From Euperipatoides rowelli (lineage: Eukaryota > Onychophora > Udeonychophora > Euonychophora > Peripatopsidae), in assembly GCA_003024985.2 (NCBI GenBank), contig PXIH01S0020700.1: a DNA stretch of 11,399 nt; one strand, 5' to 3'. The notes under the pieces are model-generated. The model was not told where the DNA came from and did not search any database. It saw only the letters and a program-made list of their open reading frames with translations. The first letter of the stretch is position 1. Every line of letters starts with the position of its first letter. The position numbers were made by a program, and so were the translations under genes. Of the stretch, positions 1-8,114 are shown piece by piece.

Positions 1-101
1 CGCCCGGTTGGAAAAAATATTATTTGGGAGTTGCACTTGGGTCATTTTAACAATTAAGGGGTGTTAGGGTGTTCCGGCTGCAAAAAGTTTGAGAAGCACT
101 G
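1..101. mobile_element. 3' end of a hAT-family DNA transposon (probably non-autonomous)
   Basis: The segment ends in AAAAAGTTTGAGAAGCACTG at 82-101. Its reverse complement starts CAGTGCTTCTCAAACTTTTT, which fits the terminal inverted repeat of many hAT elements (CAGTGnTTCTCAAA-type). The bases just before it, a GGGTGTTCCGG stretch at 68-77, are also usual for this group. The other terminus must lie left of the window, so the 8-bp target duplication cannot be tested; the candidate right copy is AATTAGAA at 102-109. No transposase coding is visible. The family call rests on the terminal motif alone. Confidence 0.6.
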
Positions 102-1085
102 AATTAGAAAATTATTATTTTTATATAGCAGAAGGTTCAGTAGACTGTTACTTATGTTCAGTTTTTTAACTTGTAGTAGCTGTAATAATAGCTCAAATAC
201 AGTAATATTTTTCTTGACCTGTTATGTTTATTTCTCACCAGCTATGGCTAATATATTATTTAAGGTCAAAGAATTTTAATTACTGCTTTTTTTTTTTAAT
301 TTTTGATATTCATACTCTTATAAGTATTTTTATTGCCCTACTATTTTTTTTTGTCAAACATCTAACCCATAACCTTGCAATGGATGTATGGTCCTTTCTT
401 ATCAGGATTGAAGGGATTGCTGTTATTTTTATTCCGCTATAGGGCCAAGTTAATGATTTTCATTTGTACAGTTAAATACAGATAATGTTTAGTCATTTTT
501 ATTTCATCAAAGGAATATTTATAGAATACAAAAAAAACTATTCATTAAATCATATTTTATTGAAACAATCATTTTACTATTTTTAATTAAAGTTGTACCA
601 TATCAAAAACAATGTATTATTTGGGAGAAAACAACTATGTGAATTTTACTGTATATCCAAAATCTTTGTACAATGTTTATTTATAATACTGTAATTTAAT
701 TGTAAAAATTATGTTTGTAATTAGGCATTAATTGAGAAGTCATTTATCAGCGGTGATCTACCTGTAATTTTAGTAATTAATTTAAATCCATATTCAAAAT
801 CTGTATCCATTCAAAGTTATCTGTATGTACTGTATATAAATTTGATTGATGTATTTGTATATTATATACAGTATATTTATAATTCTTCTTTCTGGTCTAT
901 TTTATGTTCATATATGTGAAATATAATATTTATTAACAAGAAATAATATAAAATTCAATTTTAATTGTCAATATAATACCATATTTCATAAGATGATTTA
1001 TTTTAGCAGTGTTCAAAAATTCACAATATTTTATACTTGCCCAAGGGACACCTGTATAACAAATGTTGTAGCCCCAAGATTTGGG
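102..1085. other. AT-rich intronic sequence, no gene seen
   Basis: This stretch is very AT-rich with stops in all frames. The only sizeable open frame, 224-442, encodes a hydrophobic low-complexity peptide that I do not recognise and that is typical of chance frames in such DNA. Several copies of the word ACTGTATAT or its complement occur (651, 828 and 866 regions). It probably belongs to the intron upstream of the helicase exon at 2090. I looked for an exon carrying the helicase P-loop (GxGKS/T) and found none, so the N-terminal exons lie further left. Confidence 0.5.
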
Positions 1086-1978
1086 ATGTTAGCCCCAAAT
1101 TTAATAGATTATTTTAGAGAGTATAATTTAAGTTGATATGTCAGCGTCTCCGAGTGTCATATGCTGGCTGACCTCGTTTCTAACTAAAAGATTGAAGGTT
1201 ATCTTGCTACCAGAATCTAAAAAAAAAGTTAGCTATACTTGTGGGAACGTCATTCCTCAAGGATCCGTCTTAAGTGGTCTGATTTTTGCTGTTACGACAA
1301 ATTCTATTGCTATTGGACTGAGAAATAGATACAAGTTTGTAGATTATATGACTGTTGTCTTTGTATGACCAAAAGTGGAAATAAGTCATATTACACAAAA
1401 TGCATTGTATATAATAAAATTGGATTCTACGAATTGTGGTACGATTTTAAATACAACAAAAACATGTATAATGATACATAACTACTCGAAAAGTAATATT
1501 GAACTGGATATTAGAATAGACAATTCACCTATTAAAATTGTAGATCATGCATCAATATTAGGTGTTGATGTTCAAAATAACTTTAAATGGAATATACTGG
1601 TTGATAGCATGTGTACTAAAGTTCATAAAAGGCTGTTCTTTATGTACAGATTAAAGAGATTGGGGTCTGATTTTGTAACCCTTAAACAAATATATGTATC
1701 CTATATTAGACCTTGTATGAGTATGTTTGCTTTGTCTGGCATTATGCGCTTACAATCAGTCAAATTAATATGATAGAAAAATTGAAAATAAGAATTTGGA
1801 AAATAATAATGGTAGTGGATATATGAATTACACTCATGCTCTAGAGACTTTAAATATACAGAACCTGGAAAATCGTAGAGATGATGCATCTAAAAAATTT
1901 ACTAATGACTTCTTTGGTAAATTCATTGATAATGTATTGGGGGGAAGGGGAGCATTTATTGTTTCCCGTCATTTTTGA
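1086..1978 (+). pseudogene. Decayed non-LTR retrotransposon (CR1/Jockey-like LINE), C-terminal half of reverse transcriptase
   Basis: Reverse-transcriptase similarity can be followed through several frames. 1086-1133 gives a peptide with LIDYFREYNLS. A frame change near 1135 leads into 1138-1365, with WLTSFLTKR, then PQGSVL as in the conserved PQGSxLGP block, then FAV, then KFVDYMTVV. The last corresponds to the catalytic F/YxDD box, but the second aspartate is Tyr. An in-frame TGA at 1366-1368 interrupts the gene. 1375-1770 carries the thumb region (LGVDVQNNFKW, YIRPC). 1770-1823 reads MIEKLKIRIWKIIM in another frame. 1796-1975 holds the usual C-terminal block (YTHALETLNIQNLENRR). The copy is dead: it is 5'-truncated and has at least one stop, several frameshifts and a lost catalytic residue. 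It sits in the intron about 110 bp before the helicase exon, in the same orientation. Confidence 0.88.
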
Positions 1979-2089
1979 TGGGCTTTGGCTTGTTTTTTAG
2001 AATGCAGATTTTTATTATGACTGATGATTGCTAATCAATATTATCTTATAGGATTTCAAAATTAATGTGTAACATTTTACTATTTTCAG

Positions 2090-2157
2090 GCTTATTGCTA
2101 CGGCAAATAACATCTGATCAACTGTTAAGCCTTTACGACGTTATTGTTTTGGATGAA
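2090..2157 (+). CDS. DHX34: DHX34-like RNA helicase, internal exon with motif II (DExH)
   Basis: The exon follows an acceptor ending CTATTTTCAG and is followed by the strong donor GTAAGT at 2158. It begins with GC, which completes a glycine codon (phase 1 entry), and reads LLLRQITSDQLLSLYDVIVL, then DE. LLLRQ followed by a spacer and V-LDE is the RecA-like domain 1 region leading to the Walker B/DExH box in DEAH-box helicases. DHX34 proteins continue with VH after DE, so the intron splits the DEVH motif after DE in phase 0. DHX34 acts in nonsense-mediated mRNA decay, where it interacts with UPF1 and SMG1 and promotes UPF1 phosphorylation. The ATPase residues Asp and Glu are present. This exon alone would not separate DHX34 from relatives; the name comes from the exons at 4259 and 8789 in the same orientation with compatible phase. 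Confidence 0.85.
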
Positions 2158-2540
2158 GTAAGTTTGTTCTATTTGACACATTTGATTTTTTTAATATAGC
2201 CTACTACAGTATATATATAATCGATTTTAATTAATTTATTTTTATTTTTATTAGACTAACCAGACAGTTTTTTGATTTCAAATGCATAAAATTTTAACTG
2301 TTTAAAAAATAAAAATGGCTAATTATGATATATTTCTAAGGGTAATAATGATATGTCTGCCCAAAACTTTTTAAAACTCAGCCAGCATTTTTCAAACTTG
2401 GCTAAAATATTGTTAGATGATAAAACCTTTAATCCTAAAGCAATTTGTGTATTTCTTGACATCAATTTGAATATTTTTATTAATATTTTCAGGTCTTTTA
2501 ATTCATGTTTGATCACTGATATAATAACAAAAAATTTGTG

Positions 2541-2790
2541 CAATTCCATACATTGAAAAAAGTACGGACCTTGCAGTCTCGTCTCTTTTCAGTGTGCCTT
2601 AACTGCAAAGGCCACTTGTTAATTTTTTAATATTTGCCTGCTTCCATACTTTGAAAAATTATCAGTATTTATTGGACCAACTTTATAATATTTTCTCAAA
2701 ATGAATGTGACCTTCAATTTGGTCTCACCTAATCATTTTTTTTCTATATACAATTTACTGTTCTTGCTTCCTTACTTTGAAAAAAAAAAG
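2541..2790. repeat. Three degenerate copies of a CTTCCATACTTTGAAAAA motif
   Basis: Copies start near 2541, 2632 and 2763. Each has a variant of TTCCATACTTTGAAAAA, and each is followed at a variable distance by an AGTA-type run and GGA. A further copy in inverted orientation lies at about 7219-7240 inside the Helitron (read on the minus strand: TTTGCCTAGTTCCATACTTTG). Spacing is irregular at 90-130 bp, so this is a dispersed or decayed repeat rather than a clean tandem array. Nothing indicates a function. Confidence 0.35.
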
Positions 2791-3272
2791 AAGTACTGGA
2801 ATTGAGTTGGCCCTGATTGTATGTCCATGATCCAGAGAACATTTTGTTTTTCACCACACTTTAATTGCATCATTAAAAAGTCAAGTTATCTCTGTTATTT
2901 ACTAACATGGAATCAATGTTTCAATGATGCATTAATACTTCGATTCTGCTAACATTAACTGAAATGCTATTTTTTTGTTATGATTGATTTTCAAAGACAA
3001 TTACTAAAAAAAAAAAATATTACACTTAAAAAATTAAAAAGTTATTTAAAGATAAATTTAAAAAATATTTTTGCTCTTTATCTGAGATCACAAAATATGA
3101 TGTATAATTTTTTTTTCTTCGACATTACTTTAATGAGGAAACAAATTCCTATCTAATCTTAGACCATATACAGCATATCTCTGTATTTATGATCTAAGTA
3201 GCAAATGTTCTTCTGCTTTTAGCAAACTTTGATTTGATTTTTTTAAAAAAAAATAGTACTTATATTATCACA

Positions 3273-3453
3273 ATGGAGGATTTTAATGATGATTCTGTGT
3301 ATGGGGTATCAAAAACAATTAGTCCATTATGAGTTCTAGCCATAAGCTAATGAAGATAGTGAATCAACTTCATCTGATATTGATCCCACTATAATGGAGC
3401 ACGAGCAGCATGCAAATACAGACCTAACTCTTAAAGATATTTGCAATGAGTAG
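3273..3453 (+). other. Weak coding-like remnant, unrecognised
   Basis: An ATG at 3273 opens 19 codons (MEDFNDDSVYGVSKTISPL) ending in TGA at 3330-3332. In a different frame, 3346-3450 gives a 35-residue acidic, serine-rich stretch (EDSESTSSDIDP, then TLKDICNE) ending in TAG at 3451-3453. The local GC and residue mix differ from the surrounding AT-rich DNA, which suggests the broken N-terminal end of a transposase-like protein. I cannot assign a family, and chance is possible. Confidence 0.2.
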
Positions 3454-3539
3454 TAAACGTAATATGTTGTAATATTATTTTTGCTTGTTTTATTATTTTT
3501 ATTATTATCTAGCGTAGACAGCCAAAGCTAAACACAATA

Positions 3540-3685
3540 GGGGGATGGTACGCTTGTATCAGAATTCTCCCTTAAAGAAATATCAAGATATTATTTAACG
3601 AAATAATAGTTTAGACAATTACCTTCAATTTAGGTTATGGAAGAACACCTCGTTTTCTATACATATTGATCGTTTTACAAGAAAC
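3540..3685 (+). repeat. Left arm of a 146-bp inverted repeat (pairs with 6703-6848)
   Basis: The segment starts GGGGGATGGTACGCTT and matches the reverse complement of 6703-6848 at roughly 90% identity by hand alignment, with only small indels near the inner end. Similarity begins sharply at the five Gs, and the outer flanks differ (AACACAATA here; AAGATAGG beyond the right copy). The right copy lies inside the Helitron, so this is probably an inverted fragment of the same transposon family. No coding is seen. Confidence 0.8.
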
Positions 3686-3862
3686 ATCTTCGTTAATAAT
3701 CATTTAAGCCATTATAACGCCATTTCTTGTAGTTACTAACCTTGGATACCACCTAGCGGCAACGCGGAAACTAATGCGGGGGGAGCCGATTTTTTTTAAT
3801 TTTTATATCAAATTTATTTGTTTTTTTTTTTAATTCTTTTTGGAAATCATTTTTTATTGCAA

Positions 3863-3919
3863 TATAATTCAGATATTTTTGATGAAGGAAGGATCCTTCC
3901 TTCATCCTAAAGACCTAGG
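3863..3919 (+). repeat. 57-bp repeat with a 26-bp perfect palindrome, left copy, ending at an N
   Basis: This segment is identical to 6561-6617 and in the same orientation. It contains a perfect 26-bp palindrome at 3881-3906 (half-site GATGAAGGAAGGA, with BamHI-type GGATCC at the centre), then CTAAAGACCTAGG. The copy stops exactly at the N at 3920, while the other copy begins just after the N at 6560. This is the pattern of two contig ends sharing an overlap. Confidence 0.85.
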
Positions 3920-3920
3920 N

Positions 3921-4066
3921 TCAAATTTTCTATTTTCTAATTGTAAGTAGGTCTCACATCTTTCGGGGCAAGAGACCTATATATTTGTTAATATGTTCGA
4001 CTAATGATACCCGTGTGTCATGTAAAATGTTCTCATGAATAATAAAACCCTTTAATAATAATAATA
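3921..4066 (+). mobile_element. 3' end of a non-LTR retrotransposon (LINE 3' UTR with TAA-type tail)
   Basis: The segment holds a hairpin with perfect 8-bp arms, TAGGTCTC at 3948-3955 and GAGACCTA at 3972-3979. Downstream come GTGTGTCATGTAAAATGTTC, AATAATAAAACCC and a short (AAT)n run at 4053-4066. A stem-loop followed by an AATAAA-like stretch and a trinucleotide tail is the usual 3' end of CR1/Jockey-like elements. It may belong to the same family as the reverse transcriptase remnant at 1086-1978, but no shared sequence proves this. Only the 3' UTR is present; the upstream part is cut at the N at 3920. Confidence 0.55.
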
Positions 4067-4258
4067 TGTTCTTGAGTAAAAATGTATTTGGCAGATAGGA
4101 TGTCATGAGTGGTCCTGCTTTCTATGAATTTTTATATGCTACATAATTTCTAGACTTTATACTTATTGGTTTAATTTTTTCCCCTTTTCTATTAATTCTC
4201 AGCTGTGATAATTATAATATATCTTCAACAAGTTTCAATTATATACTGTATATTTTAG

Positions 4259-4355
4259 GTAAAGGAGATGAATTTTGATCCTACTTGCAAAATGCAGCGA
4301 TTGCAAGAGTTTTCAATAAGTAAGGCTAGTGCAGAACAGAGAAAAGGAAGAGCTG
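4259..4355 (+). CDS. DHX34: DHX34-like RNA helicase, exon with first half of motif VI
   Basis: The exon lies between a TATATTTTAG acceptor and a G|GTAAAA donor. It enters in phase 0 and leaves after the first base of a glycine codon. It reads [18 protein letters not shown], then [14 protein letters not shown] plus the split G. The [26 protein letters not shown] pattern is characteristic of DHX34 and unlike DHX8, DHX15, DHX16 or DHX37. QRKGRAG is the first part of motif VI in RecA-like domain 2, which carries the arginine finger used in ATP hydrolysis. The exon before it should end in DSGK, but no such exon is in the window. The phase matches the exon at 8789, 4.4 kb away. Confidence 0.9.
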
Positions 4356-4511
4356 GTAAAAAAAATATATTGTATTATAATGAATGTTTTATTATTTATA
4401 TTATTTGTATTTTAACATATGGATTCGTCATGGGAAGGAAAAACTGATTTACGTTCGCGCATTGTTTACTTTCTTAATACGTTTATATTTTATAGTAAAT
4501 GCAGCATTCAT

Positions 4512-4532
4512 AATCTGATCAATTATCAGATT
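4512..4532. repeat. Short perfect hairpin, 8-bp arms
   Basis: AATCTGAT (4512-4519) and ATCAGATT (4525-4532) are perfect complements around the loop CAATT. It lies about 30 bp upstream of the minisatellite and is not part of its unit. No function is evident. Confidence 0.5.
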
Positions 4533-4564
4533 TTAAACAATGCAAGAAACAACTTCCTTTACAT

Positions 4565-4958
4565 TTGCAAACCAATGCTAATTTATTCTTGTATATTTTG
4601 CATGCCTGCACATTCTTATTAATAAAAGAATGCTACACCCATGCAAATCAATGCTAATTTATTCATGATACTTATTTTGCATGGCTGCACATTCTTAGTA
4701 CTAAAAGAAGGCTTGCACACATGCAAATCAATGTTAATTTATTCATGTTTAATTTGCATGTCTTCATATTTTTAGTACTAAAAGAATGATGCACACATGC
4801 AAATCAATGCTAATTTATTCAGTATGTTTGATTTGCATGTCTGTACATTCTTAGTAATAAAAGAATGCTGCACTCATGCAAATCAATGCTAATTTATTCA
4901 TGATGTTTAATTTGCATGAGTGCACATTCTTAGTAATAAAAGAATGCTGCACACATGC
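4565..4958. repeat. Five-copy minisatellite, 76-80 bp unit, with paired ATGCAAAT octamers
   Basis: Units are marked by ATGCAAATCAATGCTAATTT at 4641, 4721 (with one change), 4797 and 4876, preceded by a diverged copy near 4565. Start-to-start spacing is 80, 76 and 79 bp. Each unit also carries the complement ATTTGCAT (exact at 4752, 4831 and 4910; TTTTGCAT at 4596 and 4675) followed by a CATTCTT...AAGAATG inverted pair. Each unit can therefore fold into a hairpin with a stem of about 22 bp (one mismatch, one bulge) and an AGTAATAA loop, with an AT-rich spacer of about 25 bp. ATGCAAAT is the classical POU/Oct octamer. Seven exact octamers fall within about 280 bp. The array lies in a helicase intron; any regulatory role is inference. 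Confidence 0.9.
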
Positions 4959-6099
4959 CTTATTGTGTTGCTTGTTTGACATGGCCATTGCCATTTCCAG
5001 CAAATATTTATTTCATTTACTGTATATTCTATGTGGTTGGTCTGACAGGAACCAGTCCATAAAGTTTGACCGCTCTATCTATTTTAGTATGGCCTTTACT
5101 TGTAACTNTTAAACACTCCTTAATTACACACAGTAATATTCTAGGGAGTTTATGTCCCTAAATCCCCTCCCCCTCAAAAAAAAAATATTAAAAAAAAAAT
5201 ATTTAGAAGCAGTATAACATTTTCACATTTTAGGTTATTGGTAGGTTATGAGGATTTTCTAATACCGGCATTTAATTTTTATTTTAAAATCATACATTAA
5301 AATCCCCTACCCATCCCCAAAATTCACGGATTCTGTCCAACCCCACCCTGACTTCAAAAAATCATCCCGGACCATCCCTACAATTATATTTTTTGGAATT
5401 TGACAATTAAAGCCGATCCAAAACCTTTTTAATGTACAGAAAGAATCTGATGCCGTGGATCTTTTTTATTTATTTTTTAATACAGCATTAAAAACGTTGG
5501 TCACAGCATAAATATTTTGACATGGGTGTAACCCAAAAAGGAGATTTTAACTTTTAGTGGCCTTAAACTAATCAGAATCCTACTGTATATCTTAATATGA
5601 TTACACATGAAGTTTGCCATTTATTACATTTCACATTTAGAAGCAGAAACACACATATTTAAAAGACTTAGTTATTTATGAGTTTATACATTTTTCTAGG
5701 GCTCAAAACTTAATATAAACTCTGGCCAAGATGTCAAATTTCTGAATTCTTTATCAAAACTCTGATTGTGGATCCCATTTTTATTGATCTAGGGGTTAAA
5801 AAAATCATGTTATGATTTCTTACCTTTGTCAACTTTAGCTGCTCTATTATGGATTCTGCTGGCTGATAGAAGTTTAAAAAAAACGATTTTTTTCTTTGTG
5901 GTATCTAATAAAAGTAATTCAATTTGCTGAAAAATTATATTAAGCAAAGGATACCTAATAGAAATTTCCTAAAATTCATTCACTCTATAAAATATGGTAG
6001 TCCGGGATGTCCAAATTTCTTTTTTTTTTTAGTTCGGGAGTTTCTGTAACAGTCCTTTTTTATCAAACTACTTTTTTTCAAAGACATTTAAACAAAAAA

Positions 6100-6127
6100 T
6101 ATTTATTTATTTATTTTATTTATTTAT
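6100..6127. repeat. ATTT-type microsatellite
   Basis: A short run of TATT/ATTT tetranucleotides with one break near the middle. It is an ordinary simple repeat in AT-rich intron DNA. Confidence 0.7.
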
Positions 6128-6560
6128 CTACAGTATGTCTAGCGTTGATCATATTCAGAGTTCTGTTACTGACTTTATGTTGTAGTTGATAAAAAATATA
6201 TTCCCATAATTCCTTCATAAAATTTAATGAAGTTCATTCCTTTTAGTGTGATATTAATTATTTATTGATGAGTGATGGATGGCAGTTACAAAAATTCATT
6301 ATATCTCATTGAGAAAAATTTATTGTAAATAGAGGTTTCTACATGGAATTCATTGCCTAAAAACTGTTTTGATGTGTTAACTATTGATTTTTTTAAGTCA
6401 AAACATTTTCTTCATTTGAAATCTTGCATTACCCCCTATCACTATATGACACTATGACACTTAGTTTTATAGTATAACCTTATTCTTTTAGTTATATCTT
6501 AATATATATAAAACTCAACTTTCTGTCCGTCCATATGTCCGCTTGGTCCTTATGCATTCN

Positions 6561-6617
6561 TATAATTCAGATATTTTTGATGAAGGAAGGATCCTTCCTT
6601 CATCCTAAAGACCTAGG
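6561..6617 (+). repeat. 57-bp palindrome-bearing repeat, right copy, beginning after an N
   Basis: Identical to 3863-3919, including the 26-bp perfect palindrome (here 6579-6604). It begins at the first base after the N at 6560. Sequence continues with GGAATCTGTTCCCTTGG, which includes a second small dyad (AGGGAA / TTCCCT). In this copy it sits near the 5' end of the Helitron, as if part of that element. Confidence 0.85.
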
Positions 6618-6702
6618 GAATCTGTTCCCTTGGTTTTTACACGTCATATTAACTAAATAATATCTTTATCCGCGGACATAAAATAGTGCCAAACCGACCA
6701 GG

Positions 6703-6848
6703 TTTTTCTTAAAACGATCAATATTTTATAGAAAACAAGATGTTCTTCCATAACCCAAATTGAAAGTGAGTGTCTAATGTATTAATTCGTTAAATAATAT
6801 CTTGATATTTCTTTAAGAGAGAATTCTGATAAAAGCGTACCATCCCCC
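6703..6848 (-). repeat. Right arm of the 146-bp inverted repeat (pairs with 3540-3685)
   Basis: The reverse complement matches 3540-3685 at roughly 90%, ending sharply at CCCCC (6844-6848). It lies inside the Helitron, about 110 bp right of the palindrome centre. The left arm lies about 210 bp left of its palindrome, so the two halves are not perfectly symmetric. Confidence 0.8.
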
Positions 6849-7574
6849 AAGATAGGTTACATAGGTGCCTATTCTTGATTGATGCGAATTAACTAACAAG
6901 GCTTTCTATTTTTTTTTTACTTAAATATCTATCTTGCTCATCGGCTATTCATATCAAAGTTTAATGTGTATTAAAAATTTGCAAAGTAATGTACATTTTT
7001 TTTTAAACTATAACTTTATGATTATTAATTTGATCTAGAACTAATTGTGAACATTACTACGTAATTCAAGCGGGTTATTTTTTTCCTAAGTCAGATAATT
7101 TAAAATATTGATTTTTGGTTTAGATTTTTAAAATCTGCATTAAATTTTGATTTAAAAAATATAGAAGTTTATCCCTGTATGACTTCAGGTTATTTTTTTT
7201 TAAGATAAAATAAACTCTAAAGGTTAAAAGTTTCAAAGTATGGAACTAGGCAAACTGAGTATTTCCAGGTTTACGGTATGACAGACGACCGATCATCCAT
7301 TTGTGAAAAAATGCCAGTTAAGCAAACTATTTTATTGAAATAGGCAAAAAAATTCAAATTAGCTGAAGAATATTTTATAATATTAGTAATTTAATAATTT
7401 AGAGTTTTTAATAGTTAAAATAACAATATTCAATTTTGATTTCTTCCTGATAAGCGTAGTCAAATTTTTTTTTTGAGTTAACCCAGCTCTATTCTGCTTT
7501 TTTTTCTTATTTTAATGATTACTATATTATACTGTAGTACTGTCAGTGTTAACTAATGTTAGTTATAAAAGTTA

Positions 7575-7588
7575 TCACTAGATGGCAC
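7575..7588 (+). promoter_or_regulatory. Possible CTCF-type site (TCACTAGATGGCAC)
   Basis: The 14-mer agrees at 13 positions with the published CTCF core CCASYAGRKGGCRS, differing only at the first base. It lies inside the Helitron. A weaker match (11 of 14) occurs at 10487-10500 as TCGTTAGATGGCGC. TAGATGGCGC-like words are also common in arthropod repeats, so a sequence match alone is weak evidence. Confidence 0.2.
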
Positions 7589-7787
7589 CACTAGACAATT
7601 ACTGTATTAGAATGATGTATTGAGTGATACAGTTTTGCACCAGTTAATGCAGATCCTTCTTGTTATTAGAACTGCTCTAGTTTGTTGTACTATATATATA
7701 AAAAAGTCTAGATATGTTTTAAAGCTTAAGATTAAATATCCTATAATCAAGTTTCTATTTAGTTTACTGTACTTCATTTTATTGTNG

Positions 7788-8100
7788 GTAGGTTCCATAG
7801 TGTAGACTATGAAAATAGACTTTGGGATTTTTTTTAGGGGTTGGAGGGAGGGGGGACAAATGACCCGGAAGTGTTTAGCATACTTTCCAATAACTTATAG
7901 CACAAACTTGAAATTTGGCATGTGGGTAGGTTCCATAGTGTAGACGATGAAAATAAACTTTATGATTTTATTTTGGTAGGGGAGGGGGGCTAAATGACCC
8001 AAAATTGTTTAGCAGAGACTTGATATTTGGAATGGGGGTAGTTTCTATAGTGTAGACAATAGAAATAAACTTTGGCATTTTTTTTTTGGGGGGGGGGATA
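7788..8100 (+). repeat. Three-copy tandem repeat (112-138 bp) in the 3' part of the Helitron
   Basis: Units start at 7788, 7926 and 8038 with GTAGGTTCCATAGTGTAGAC or a close variant. Each continues with AAAATAAACTTTG-like sequence, a T-run, and a G-rich tract; in the first two units this is followed by AAATGACCC. Unit 1 is about 26 bp longer because it keeps a segment around 7885-7915. Internal minisatellites near the 3' end are known in several animal Helitron groups. The N at 7786 stands two bases before the first unit, so the assembler may have collapsed further copies. Confidence 0.85.
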
Positions 8101-8114
8101 ATAGAACAAGGGAC

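Larger units (their letters stand above)
2158..4258 (+). other. Intron or assembly-joined intervals between motif II exon and motif VI exon
   Basis: The interval runs from a GTAAGT donor to a TATTTTAG acceptor with phase 0 at both ends. I searched it for VHERH, SATIN, GDLL-FLSG, LPLHS, TNIAETS and DSGK-type coding and found none, although these belong here in a complete DHX34. It holds degenerate 25-bp repeats, a weak coding-like remnant, one arm of an inverted repeat, a palindrome-bearing 57-bp repeat ending at the N at 3920, and a LINE 3' end. The N is where missing exons would most easily be lost. Confidence 0.6.

Noticed and set aside
2319-2556. Open frames on both strands over the same stretch (67 and 76 codons)
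   Set aside because: Neither peptide shows a recognisable domain. The stretch is simply poor in stop triplets on both strands, and both are lysine/isoleucine/leucine-rich low-complexity products of AT-rich DNA.
2943-2960. SAT-like motif III (TCTGCTAACATTAAC, S-A-N-I-N)
   Set aside because: The threonine is not conserved, a stop follows at once, and neighbouring residues do not match any helicase.
3881-3919. Helitron 3' end formed by the 26-bp palindrome plus CTAG
   Set aside because: Hairpin and CTAG spacing look right, but CTAG is followed by G and not T in both copies, and in the right copy the sequence continues as part of the Helitron interior.
5539-5570. Possible DHX34 motif IV-like peptide (KEILTFSGLK)
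   Set aside because: It weakly resembles GDLLxFLSG, but it lies downstream of the motif VI exon, has no splice borders or further similarity, and runs into stops.
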